Below are positions 6,817-14,667 of a stretch of 49,441 nt of DNA, in pieces (within the stretch, counting starts at the first letter, position 1; each line of letters opens with the position of its first letter). Under the pieces are notes generated by a model. That model did not search any database, was not told the DNA's origin, and saw only the letters and a list, made by a program, of their open reading frames with translations. Location: the NCBI GenBank assembly GCA_964477265.1, contig CAYZDJ010000022.1:1-49441 (forward strand), read 5' to 3'. The DNA comes from CAIVPM01 sp964477265 (GTDB lineage Bacteria; Bacteroidota; Bacteroidia; Chitinophagales; Chitinophagaceae). Made by a program: the position numbers and the translations under genes.

Positions 6817-7764
6817 TTACTTATTTTTTAATGCTTCAATTTCTTTTTTGGCAGCATCCAATTGTTTCTTCATATCAATCATGTACAATGTTAATTCTTC
6901 TACTTTTTTCAATAATAAGCCATTCATTTTACCTAAGTCAAGTCCATTATTCAAAACATCTGAAGTAGTTGGAATATCTGGTAAATGCTTGTATGTAGTA
7001 ATATAAGTTTCTAAATCTTTTATTGGCATTATTTTATAATCTGGCTCAAAAACATTGTCAAACCAATCTTCACTATCTTTTACAGCAACTTTAACTTTCT
7101 CTGTTAAAATACCTTCTTCAACATATAATTTATAGCCGTCAACATTTGTATTGCAATAACCAATTTTGACTCTGCCCTGATATGAATCTATTGAGAAAAA
7201 CTCTTTTTCATTTGGCTCATTAGGGGCTTTATAACCAATTTTAAAAGTTTGAGGATCTTTGTGTGCATTGTCTCCACTTACTCTTGCTCCCAATGTCCAA
7301 TAACTAAAATTGCTGGTATTGTCGCCATTATTAAACATAATGGTTGGTTCGTTTAGCCCAGCTGGAGACCACACATTGCTTAAAGACAATAAAAAGTTTT
7401 TATTATTTCCATCGCCAGCGTTCCTTTTTATATCAAGTGCTGCAATTGGTGCATTTGTTCCTATTCCAACATTTCCATTTAAGGGGAAATAGTTTTCTGC
7501 ATTTTTTGTAACAGTGTCAATATAGGTATAAACTATGTTTTTACTATTTGAAGCAGGTGATTTATAAGTTGGTGCTGTAGAGTAATATACTGGCTTTTTA
7601 GCAGGAGTCCATTTCTTTTTTGGAGTCCATTTTGAAGCTGGTGTTTTTACAACAGGCTGATTAATGGTAAAAGTGCCGCTAACTGTGCCTTGTTGTTGGG
7701 CATTTACATTGGCAGTAATTAAAAAAACTGCTGTAATACACATTATTTTTTTCATTGTTTTCAT
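6817..7764 (-). CDS. Secreted tail-fibre-like protein with C-terminal coiled coil
   Basis: 315 residues. The signal peptide is about residues 1-22 (KKIMCITAVFLITANVNAQ); an internal Met at 4 could be the real start. A basic, Thr/Pro/Trp/Lys-rich stretch (PASKWTPKKKWTPAKKP) follows, then NVGIGTNAPIAALDIKR, the GIGT repeat typical of Bacteroidota tail-fibre/endosialidase-chaperone-like surface proteins. The C-terminal part (PDYKIMPIKDLETYI, HLPDIPTTSDVLNNGLDLG, then LLKKVEELTLYMIDMKKQL) is the usual ending of these proteins, finishing in a coiled coil about 282-315. Its function is unknown; it is probably exported and oligomeric. It is monocistronic, with its own terminator. Confidence 0.75.
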   Translation of the reverse strand: MKTMKKIMCITAVFLITANVNAQQQGTVSGTFTINQPVVKTPASKWTPKKKWTPAKKPVYYSTAPTYKSPASNSKNIVYTYIDTVTKNAENYFPLNGNVGIGTNAPIAALDIKRNAGDGNNKNFLLSLSNVWSPAGLNEPTIMFNNGDNTSNFSYWTLGARVSGDNAHKDPQTFKIGYKAPNEPNEKEFFSIDSYQGRVKIGYCNTNVDGYKLYVEEGILTEKVKVAVKDSEDWFDNVFEPDYKIMPIKDLETYITTYKHLPDIPTTSDVLNNGLDLGKMNGLLLKKVEELTLYMIDMKKQLDAAKKEIEALKNK

Positions 7765-7871
7765 ATTTGGAAATGAAATATTACTACTATATCAAACTAC
7801 TAACGCAAAAATTGTAAAAAAATTTTCTCAACATTAAAAAAAATTTATCAGCCACTATTTACATTTGATTT

Positions 7872-9260
7872 GTGATACCACAACTACTCATACAATCGTT
7901 GCAAAATATTGAGGGATTTGATGAAAAGGCATTCGTAGAAGTGCACCAGTCAGGAAATACTGAAACTTCTATAAGGATAAACCCATTGAAAATATCGAAT
8001 ATTGAACAAAGAATATTTAATGATGAAGTAAATGAATCTGTGCCTTGGTGCAAGCATGGTTTCTACTTAAAAGAGCGTCCTTTTTTTACACACGATCCAT
8101 TGCTTCATGCTGGTGCATATTATGTGCAGGAAGCAAGCAGCATGTTTTTGTGGCAAGTACTAGAACAGCATGTTGGCAATGCCACACAAAAAACTATTTT
8201 AGACTTATGTGCTGCACCTGGTGGCAAAAGCACTTTGCTGGCAAGTTATTTTACTAATGGGTTGATTATAAGCAATGAAGTAATAAAGCAACGTGCCAAT
8301 ATTTTGGTAGAGAATATTACAAAATGGGGTGCTACAAATGTTGTGGTTACCAATAATGATGCAACTCATTTTGCCACGCTTGAAAATTTTTTTGATGTAA
8401 TTGTGGTTGATGCTCCTTGCAGTGGCAGTGGTTTGTTTAGAAAAGATGCTGAAGCTATTAAAGAATGGAGTGAAGATAATGTAAACTTATGCAGCCAGCG
8501 TCAGCAAAGGATTACAGGCGATATAATAGATTGCCTTAACAATGATGGCATTTTTATTTATAGCACTTGCAGCTATAGTAAAAAGGAAAACGAAGATATT
8601 ATTGACTGGATTTTACAGAGTTTTGAACTAACATCTTTACAAATAAAGATTGATGAAAGTTGGGGAGTTGTGGAAACAAAAAGTAATACTGAACATGGTT
8701 ATGGTTATAGATTTTATCCAAACAAGGTAAAGGGCGAGGGCTTTTTTATTGCTGCATTTAAAAAACAAATTCCATCATCGAATACCAAAAAATACAAGGA
8801 AAGCATTTTGCAAAAACCTGCAAAGCAGGAAATGGAAATAGTAAATAACTTTGTTGTAGGATGCGAAAAATATTTTTTCTTTAAGCATAATGACAACATA
8901 AGGTTGTTTCCTGTAGCATGGCAAAAACAATTGCAGGTTATTGCCTGTTGTTTGTACATAAAAAAGGCTGGACTTGAAGTGGGTATTGTAAAAGGTAAAG
9001 ATTTAATTCCTGGACACGAGTTGGCAATAGGAAATATTGAATTAAAGAATGTGCAATCTTATAATCTAAATAAAATTCAGTCGCTGCAATATTTAAGTAA
9101 AAAAGAAGTTATAATAGATACAAATTTTGAAGGTTGGACGTTATTAAAATATAATAACGCAGCTTTGGGTTGGGTAAAAATTTTAAAGAACAGGATGAAT
9201 AATTATTACCCAATGGAATGGAGGATTTTAAACACAAATTTTGAAAATGAAAAAGATTAA
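7872..9260 (+). CDS. RsmF-like tRNA/rRNA cytosine-C5 methyltransferase (NOL1/NOP2/Sun)
   Basis: 462 residues. The SAM-binding motif DLCAAPGGKST is at 111-121, motif IV DAPCSGSG at 180-187 and motif VI with the nucleophile (YSTCS, C233) follow in the NOL1/NOP2/Sun order. The C-terminal 170 residues resemble the RsmF C-terminal and PUA-like part. The family makes m5C in rRNA or tRNA; in E. coli RsmF modifies C1407 of 16S rRNA, and equivalence here is inferred. The start is GTG at 7872; no ATG lies nearby in frame, and the reading begins just where similarity is expected (IPQLLIQSL...). The stop overlaps the next gene by 14 bases, so the two are probably co-transcribed. Confidence 0.88.
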   Translation: MIPQLLIQSLQNIEGFDEKAFVEVHQSGNTETSIRINPLKISNIEQRIFNDEVNESVPWCKHGFYLKERPFFTHDPLLHAGAYYVQEASSMFLWQVLEQHVGNATQKTILDLCAAPGGKSTLLASYFTNGLIISNEVIKQRANILVENITKWGATNVVVTNNDATHFATLENFFDVIVVDAPCSGSGLFRKDAEAIKEWSEDNVNLCSQRQQRITGDIIDCLNNDGIFIYSTCSYSKKENEDIIDWILQSFELTSLQIKIDESWGVVETKSNTEHGYGYRFYPNKVKGEGFFIAAFKKQIPSSNTKKYKESILQKPAKQEMEIVNNFVVGCEKYFFFKHNDNIRLFPVAWQKQLQVIACCLYIKKAGLEVGIVKGKDLIPGHELAIGNIELKNVQSYNLNKIQSLQYLSKKEVIIDTNFEGWTLLKYNNAALGWVKILKNRMNNYYPMEWRILNTNFENEKD

Positions 9261-10182
9261 GTTTTTACTAATAACTATTTGTTGTGCAACTATGGTTTTT
9301 GCACAGTACAACGGCAACACAATATCTCACACCATAAAAAAAGGTGAGACCATAAGCACATTGGCAAAGCTGTACAATGTGGCAACCAGCGAAATATTGC
9401 AGGCAAATGGATTAACAGACAAAACCATTTTAAAGATTGGGCAAATAATCATTATACCAAAAGCCAAAACCAATGTGGTTGTTAAGGAACCTACCAGTAC
9501 CGCTGTAAAACCAAGTGCCAACCAGCATTTGGTGCAAAGTGGAGAGACCCTTTCTAAAATTGCAAAGAAGTATAACGTTACCGAAAAAGATTTAAAAACC
9601 TGGAATAATTTAAGTAATGATAACATAAGAGCTGGTGCACTTTTATACGTTAACGCAGCAGGTGTTGCTATAATAAAACCTGCCAAGGAAGAGCCAGTTG
9701 TAAAAAAAGATACTCCTAAAAAACCAGAGCCGGTACTTCAGAAATCACAGCCAGTAGTGATAGAGGATAAGAAAGATGTGGCAAAAGAAACGCCAATAAA
9801 CAAAGAGCCCATTATTGAAAAACCTAAAGAAGATAAAAAGGAAATTGTGAAGGAAACACCTAAAGATATTAAGCCTGAAAACCTTGGCAAAGGTGTGTTT
9901 GAAGGGCAATATGAAGGAACCAATAATGCAGTTGAAGGAACTTGTGGAATATTTAAAACCATTGCAGGCTGGCACGATACAAAGTATTACATATTGCTTA
10001 ATAATGCTGAAAATGGTGCTGTTGTAAAGGTGCTTGCCAACAATAAATTTGTTTATGCAAAAGTGTTGGGGCCATTGCCTGATATTAAAGAAGATAAAAA
10101 TGTGATAATGAGAATAAGCAATGCTGCTGCTGCTGCTCTTGGCATTACAGATAATAAGTTTAACGCTAAAGTTGAGTTTTAA
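9247..10182 (+). CDS. Exported LysM protein with C-terminal RlpA-like double-psi beta-barrel domain
   Basis: 311 residues from ATG 9247; a TTG six bases upstream is possible but less likely. Signal peptide 1-19 (KKIKFLLITICCATMVFA). LysM 1 at 27-71 (HTIKKGETISTLAKLYNV), LysM 2 at 93-135 (HLVQSGETLSKIAKKYNV), a Lys/Pro/Glu-rich spacer (about 145-215), then a DPBB-like domain 220-311 (GTCGIFKTIAGWHDTKYYIL, KVLGPLPDIKEDKNVIMRISNAAAAALG). LysM binds peptidoglycan glycan; DPBB domains of RlpA type can act as lytic transglycosylases, but activity cannot be judged here. It overlaps the methyltransferase gene and ends before a strong terminator. Confidence 0.85.
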   Translation: MKKIKFLLITICCATMVFAQYNGNTISHTIKKGETISTLAKLYNVATSEILQANGLTDKTILKIGQIIIIPKAKTNVVVKEPTSTAVKPSANQHLVQSGETLSKIAKKYNVTEKDLKTWNNLSNDNIRAGALLYVNAAGVAIIKPAKEEPVVKKDTPKKPEPVLQKSQPVVIEDKKDVAKETPINKEPIIEKPKEDKKEIVKETPKDIKPENLGKGVFEGQYEGTNNAVEGTCGIFKTIAGWHDTKYYILLNNAENGAVVKVLANNKFVYAKVLGPLPDIKEDKNVIMRISNAAAAALGITDNKFNAKVEF

Positions 10183-10194
10183 ATAAAAGTTTAT

Positions 10195-10234
10195 AAAAAG
10201 AGAGAGGCTGCCAAATGGCAGCCTCTCTCTTTTT
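10195..10234. terminator. Strong bidirectional terminator between the LysM gene and leuS
   Basis: A perfect 18-base stem (AAAAAGAGAGAGGCTGCC and its complement) with loop AAAT, and T-runs on both strands. It serves the plus-strand LysM gene and possibly leuS from the other side. Confidence 0.95.
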
Positions 10235-10235
10235 A

Positions 10236-10328
10236 TAGTAGTTCCAACTCGTCCTTTCAAGGTTCGTGAATCTTCGCTAAGCTACTTGGCTTCTTCGAGG
10301 CCTTACCTGAGGTCTTCGCTGGGTAGAT
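10236..10328. other. Unexplained GC-richer stretch after the leuS stop codon
   Basis: About half G+C, clearly above its surroundings. It holds repeated TCTTCG/CGAAG words: GAATCTTCGCTAAGC, GGCTTCTTCGAGGCC and GAGGTCTTCGCTGGG. It is non-coding on inspection. GGTTCGTGAATC resembles a tRNA T-arm but no cloverleaf was found. It may be a repeat family member or the leuS mRNA 3' end. Confidence 0.4.
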
Positions 10329-13274
10329 TTATATCACCACATTAATCATCTTACCTTTTACAAAAATGATTTTCTTAGGTTGATTTCCTTCGAGCCATTT
10401 TTTTACAACTTCATTTTCCAATACAGTTGCTTCAATATCTGCCTGTGCAGCATCAAGGCTGAAACTTAATGTAGTTCTCATTTTACCATTAATGCTTACA
10501 GGATATTCCTTTTCACTTTCTACTAAAATAGCAGGATTGAAAACAGGATAAATAGCCCCACCAAACCTCCCCAAAGGGTTGGCTTCAGAAACCCACAAAT
10601 ACTTTTCACCATCGCTAATTTCATTGTACAAATGCTCTGCAATATGTGGTGCATAAGGTGCTAGTAAAATTAATAATGGTTCAAGTATATCTTTTTTGTT
10701 GCACTTTAAATCTGCCAGTTCATTTACACAAACCATAAATGCACTTACTGCTGTGTTGTAGCTGAAACGCTCTGTATCTTCATCAATCTTTTTAATGGTT
10801 TTGTGCAACACTTTTAATTCATCGGCAGTTGGTGTATCGTTTGTCCAGATGGCTTTGCCAGCAACAGCTTCATTGTTTTTAAATGTGGTATCACTATAAA
10901 ACAAACGCCATAATTTTTTAATAAAACGATGCACACCTTCAATACCTTTTGTATCCCAAGGTTTGCTTTGTTCTACAGGACCTAAAAACATTTCATACAT
11001 CCTGAATGTATCTGCACCATATTTATCACAAAGGTCATCTGGGTTTACAGTATTGTATTTTGATTTGGACATTTTCTCTGTCTCAACACCACAGATATAT
11101 TTGCCATCTTCTAAAATAAATTCTGCGTTAGCAAATTCACCATTCTTCCATTTTTTAAATGCTTCGATATCTAATTCAACTCCATCAACAATGTTTACAT
11201 CAACGTGCAACTCATTAATTTTTGTAAGCATAAATGCTCCTTGGTCATCAACAAATATTCCATCGATTTTATCTTTAATCAATAAACACAAATCCAGTGT
11301 TGTTAATCTGCCATTTACATAATCTGTATAAAATTTATGGCTAATAAATATTTTTCTATTAGTATTTAAAGGATGATTGACCCTGTAAACAAATCTACTA
11401 CTACCTTGTATCATCCCTTGATTCAACAACTTCTTAAATGGTTCATCAAAACTGATATAACCCAGGTCAAACAAGACTTTCGTCCACATACGGCTATACA
11501 ATAAATGCCCAACAGCGTGTTCTGTTCCACCAATGTATAAGTCAACGCTATTCCAGTAATCGCTTGCCTGTTTGCTCACAAATTCCTTGTCGTTATTTGG
11601 ATCCATATAACGCAAAAAATACCAACTACTGCCAGCATAGCCAGGCATTGTAGAAGATTCCAAAGCCCCCCCACCCCCCAATGGGGGGATTTTTGAACTG
11701 TACTGATTTATCCAATCAGTAATGTTGGCAAGTGGTCCTTGTCCTTCTGGTCCTGGTGAATATTTTTCTACTTCAGGTAAAGTCAATGGCAATTCTGTTT
11801 CATCTAAAGCATAAGCAACATTATCTTTCCATAAAACAGGAAAAGGTTCGCCCCAATAACGTTGCCTGCTAAAGCCAGCATCACGCATCCTGTAATTTAT
11901 TTTTCTTTTGCCAATACCAAGTTCCTCAATTTTATCATTGGCAACTTTCATTGCATCACGCATTACCAAGCCATTTAAGAAATCGCTGTTTTGCAACACT
12001 GCATCTTTGGTAGCATTGGCTTCGGTTCCATTAAAATGTTCGCCAATAATGTTGGTAACAGGAATGTTGAAATGCTGGGCAAATTTAAAGTCACGCTCAT
12101 CGCCACAAGGCACAGCCATTATAGCTCCTGTACCATAGCCAGCCAACACATACTCTGCAATGTAAATAGGAATTTCCCTGCCATTAAAAGGATTGATGGC
12201 ATAAGCACCAGTGAAGCAACCTGTAACTTGTTTCACTTCAGCCTGGCGTTCTCTATCACTTCTGCTTTTTACATAATTAATATAATCTTCAACAGCTTGT
12301 TTTTGTTCATCACTTGCAACATCAAGCACCCAATCTAATTCTGGTGCCACTACCATAAAATCAACACCAAAAATGGTATCAGGTCTTGTAGTATAAACAG
12401 TCAGCTCCTCAACTTTAGACTTTAAACTTTTAACTTTAAACTTCAACTCTGCTCCTTCACTTCGTCCAATCCAATTCCTTTGCATTTCCTTCATACTCTC
12501 GCTGAAATCCACTGTTTCCAGGCCTTGCAGCAAACGTTCAGCATAAGCAGTAATACGCAAATACCATTGCCTCATTTTCTTTTTTTCTACAGGATGACCA
12601 CCACGTTCACTCACGCCATTCACCACTTCATCATTTGCCAATACAGTTCCCAATGCTTCGCACCAGTTTACTTCTCCATATTTTGAAAAAGCTAAACGAC
12701 GTTGCATTAACCATTCTTCTTTTTCAGCAACAGAAAAACTATTCCATTGCTCTGCAGTAAACTTACTGCTGCCTTTGGTTGCATACTTTTCAATTAGCTC
12801 ACTAATCGGTAAAGCTTTTTTGCAAGTGTTACAGAAATATGAGTTATATAATTCTAAGAAAATCTTTTGTGTCCATTTGTAATAATTAGGGTCGCTTGTT
12901 TGAACTTCTCTATCCCAATCGTAGCAAAAACCAATTTTATCTAGCTGGCTTTTAAATGTTGAAATATTCTTTTTAGTAGTTTCAGCAGGGTGCTGACCAG
13001 TTTCAATAGCATATTGTTCAGCAGGTAAGCCAAAGCTGTCAAAACCCATAGGATGCAGTACATTAAAGCCTTTCAGGCGTTTGTACCTGCTATAAATATC
13101 ACTTGCTATATAGCCCAAAGGATGCCCAACGTGTAAGCCTGCACCACTTGGATAAGGAAACATATCCAACACATAATATTTGGGCTTATCACTTGTGTTT
13201 GATACTTTATAAACCTTATTTTCTTTCCACTTGTTCTGCCACTTTTTTTCTATTTCCCTGAAGTTGTATTCCAT
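10329..13274 (-). CDS. leuS: Leucyl-tRNA synthetase
   Basis: 981 residues. The HIGH-class motif is HVGH at 48-51 (in YPSGAGLHVGHPLGY), and KMSKS appears near residue 733 in ETEKMSKSKYNTVNPDD. The editing (CP1) domain contains VYTTRPDTIFG and a later GTGAIMAVPCGDERD. It charges tRNA-Leu. The protein is longer than E. coli LeuRS (860), partly through a large insert before KMSKS (around FVYRVNHP to LEDGKYICG) and partly through two repeat-derived insertions: residues about 277-288 (KVKSLKSKVEE, just before the TTRPDT motif) and about 526-538 (KIPPLGGGGALES). Neither insertion disrupts the motifs, so the enzyme is probably functional. It is transcribed alone on the minus strand, ending next to the strong terminator at 10195. 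Confidence 0.97.
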   Translation of the reverse strand: MEYNFREIEKKWQNKWKENKVYKVSNTSDKPKYYVLDMFPYPSGAGLHVGHPLGYIASDIYSRYKRLKGFNVLHPMGFDSFGLPAEQYAIETGQHPAETTKKNISTFKSQLDKIGFCYDWDREVQTSDPNYYKWTQKIFLELYNSYFCNTCKKALPISELIEKYATKGSSKFTAEQWNSFSVAEKEEWLMQRRLAFSKYGEVNWCEALGTVLANDEVVNGVSERGGHPVEKKKMRQWYLRITAYAERLLQGLETVDFSESMKEMQRNWIGRSEGAELKFKVKSLKSKVEELTVYTTRPDTIFGVDFMVVAPELDWVLDVASDEQKQAVEDYINYVKSRSDRERQAEVKQVTGCFTGAYAINPFNGREIPIYIAEYVLAGYGTGAIMAVPCGDERDFKFAQHFNIPVTNIIGEHFNGTEANATKDAVLQNSDFLNGLVMRDAMKVANDKIEELGIGKRKINYRMRDAGFSRQRYWGEPFPVLWKDNVAYALDETELPLTLPEVEKYSPGPEGQGPLANITDWINQYSSKIPPLGGGGALESSTMPGYAGSSWYFLRYMDPNNDKEFVSKQASDYWNSVDLYIGGTEHAVGHLLYSRMWTKVLFDLGYISFDEPFKKLLNQGMIQGSSRFVYRVNHPLNTNRKIFISHKFYTDYVNGRLTTLDLCLLIKDKIDGIFVDDQGAFMLTKINELHVDVNIVDGVELDIEAFKKWKNGEFANAEFILEDGKYICGVETEKMSKSKYNTVNPDDLCDKYGADTFRMYEMFLGPVEQSKPWDTKGIEGVHRFIKKLWRLFYSDTTFKNNEAVAGKAIWTNDTPTADELKVLHKTIKKIDEDTERFSYNTAVSAFMVCVNELADLKCNKKDILEPLLILLAPYAPHIAEHLYNEISDGEKYLWVSEANPLGRFGGAIYPVFNPAILVESEKEYPVSINGKMRTTLSFSLDAAQADIEATVLENEVVKKWLEGNQPKKIIFVKGKMINVVI
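11662..11699 (-). repeat. G-rich intragenic repeat, copy in leuS
   Basis: On the minus strand: AGTTCAAAAAT, CCCCCC, ATT, GGGGGG, T, GGGGGGGC. It encodes SSKIPPLGGGGA. It is about 29 of 35 identical to the copy in hydA (56-110) but translated in a different frame. Confidence 0.8.
12411..12446 (-). repeat. GTTTAAAGT-type repeat inside leuS
   Basis: On the minus strand GTTGAAGTTTAAAGTTAAAA is followed by GTTTAAAGTCTAAAGTT, tandem variants of AGTTTAAAGT. It encodes LKFKVKSLKSKV just before the conserved ELTVYTTRPDT of the editing domain. Confidence 0.65.
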
Positions 13275-13366
13275 TGTTTTCGATTGCTATTTGCTGCGAA
13301 AATATGGGTTGCTTACTTAATGTAAGATTTGTGATATAAGATGTACGATTTATTTTATTTGCATAA

Positions 13367-13987
13367 ATGCTTAAAACAATAGTCAAAGATTTTTTGGTTT
13401 ACCTTATTCTTTCAGTAGCAACGCTGCTAATGTTAAGAACTATTATTGGATATACAAGCTTTGACACTCATTATGCTTTTCTTGCAAGGAAACAAGAGTA
13501 TTTAAACAATAAATTCTGGTTGTTTTGCTTTTATACGCATGTGTTTTGCAGCATAGTTACTTTACTTGCTGGATTTACACAATTTTCAAATCACTTACTA
13601 AAGCATTATAAAAAACTACATAGAGCAATTGGCAAGGTGTATATCGTGTTTGTGTTGTTTATTAATTTTCCTGCTGGGCTGGTAATGGCATATTATGCCA
13701 ATGGTTATCTACCTTCTAAGATTGCCTTTTTTATTTTAGATATTTTATGGCTTGCATTTACTTTAAAGGCTCTGCAAGCTGCAAAGGCAAAGCGTTTCGA
13801 GTTGCATCAACATTTTATGATAAGAAGTTATGCTTTAACTTTTTCAGCAATAACATTAAGAACATGGAAAATAGTTTTAACTCCATTTATTTTAAACCAG
13901 GAACATTTATATATGGCAGATGCGTGGATTGGTTTTGTACCAAATTTAATTTTAGCAGAATGGATTATTTACAAAATGAAACGTTAA
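13367..13987 (+). CDS. DUF2306-family membrane protein
   Basis: 206 residues with about five to six hydrophobic segments. The conserved cluster KKLHRAIGKVYIVFVLFINFPAG (first part around residues 84-104) and a second LHQHFMIRSYALTFSAITLR, with His and Arg residues near membrane edges, match DUF2306 proteins. The function of the family is unknown. It is in the inner membrane by inference. Its end overlaps by four bases with a convergent minus-strand ORF (13984-14196). It starts at ATG 13367; the gap to leuS holds only AT-rich GTAAGATTTGTGATATAAGA-type sequence. Confidence 0.72.
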   Translation: MLKTIVKDFLVYLILSVATLLMLRTIIGYTSFDTHYAFLARKQEYLNNKFWLFCFYTHVFCSIVTLLAGFTQFSNHLLKHYKKLHRAIGKVYIVFVLFINFPAGLVMAYYANGYLPSKIAFFILDILWLAFTLKALQAAKAKRFELHQHFMIRSYALTFSAITLRTWKIVLTPFILNQEHLYMADAWIGFVPNLILAEWIIYKMKR

Positions 13988-14196
13988 CGTTCAAACCTTA
14001 CCTGACTTATAATAATTGCCATTAAACCAATCCATATTAAAAACACTGAAGCTAATCCAATAAAAACACTCCATGCAATTGCATATTTGTTTTCATTTTT
14101 TGTAAGCACGTTGTAAGCCTTCTTTGAAATAAAATAACCCGAAACACAAGCTAATAATATTGGAAGGATAAAAAAAAGCAAAAGTGCCATACGCAT
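13984..14196 (-). CDS. Small two-helix membrane protein, unknown
   Basis: 70 residues with two hydrophobic helices (about 3-23 and 42-64) separated by a charged loop (SKKAYNVLTKNENK). No family was recognised. It starts at 14196 (Met1 or Met3), 34 bases after the holin-like gene, so the two may share a transcript. The four-base convergent overlap with the DUF2306 gene and a codon usage like its neighbours support a real gene. Confidence 0.55.
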   Translation of the reverse strand: MRMALLLFFILPILLACVSGYFISKKAYNVLTKNENKYAIAWSVFIGLASVFLIWIGLMAIIISQVRFER

Positions 14197-14230
14197 GTAT
14201 TTAAGGTGAGTAAACGATAGCTATTATTTT

Positions 14231-14611
14231 TTAAAATTCCTGAATCTCTTCTTCCTCCTTTTTCTCTTTGTACTGATTAATCCTTCTTTCCAAAAAACTT
14301 GAAGTAAATGAAACGATAAAGCTAAAGAGTAGTGCACTACCCCAGCCTGCTACTGTAAAGCCTGGAACAATTTTACTTGCCCAATAAACAATGAGGATAT
14401 TGATGACTATTAAAAATAAACCAAGTGTAAAAACTGTAATAGGAATGGTTAAAACTATGAATATTGGTTTTACAAATGTGTTAAGCAAACCCAATACCAC
14501 AGCCACTATCATTGCTGTAAGCGTATCCTGTATGGTGATGCCATCTAATAAAAAATCGGCAAATAAAACTGCTACCGAAGTTAAAATTGCCTTTGTAATA
14601 AACTTTAACAT
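14231..14611 (-). CDS. Phage-holin-4 / YvlD-family membrane protein
   Basis: 126 residues with four hydrophobic segments. The pattern ITIQDTLTAMIVAVVLGLLNTFVKPIFIVLTIPIT, then TLGLFLIVINILIVYWAS, matches the YvlD/phage_holin_4_2 family (the conserved NTFVKPI...LTIPIT...TLGLFL block). A charged, Glu-rich tail (KEKKEEEEIQEF) lies in the cytoplasm by inference. Despite the name these are chromosomal membrane proteins without proven lysis function. It lies between the M16 genes and the small membrane gene, same strand. Confidence 0.82.
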   Translation of the reverse strand: MLKFITKAILTSVAVLFADFLLDGITIQDTLTAMIVAVVLGLLNTFVKPIFIVLTIPITVFTLGLFLIVINILIVYWASKIVPGFTVAGWGSALLFSFIVSFTSSFLERRINQYKEKKEEEEIQEF

Positions 14612-14667
14612 ACAATAAATTATAAAGTAAAAAAGTTAGTATATCAATTGCCTGAATTATTACAATG

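Noticed and set aside
9745..10260. Long minus-strand open frame of 171 codons opposite the LysM gene
   Set aside because: It is antisense to a well-supported protein and overlaps the strong terminator; the composition is low in complexity.
10261..10330. tRNA-like segment (GGTTCGTGAATC resembles a T-arm)
   Set aside because: No acceptor stem or anticodon arm could be paired around it.
14231..14611. Prophage remnant, suggested by the holin-like protein
   Set aside because: The YvlD/holin-4 family is a common chromosomal membrane family and no other phage genes are nearby.
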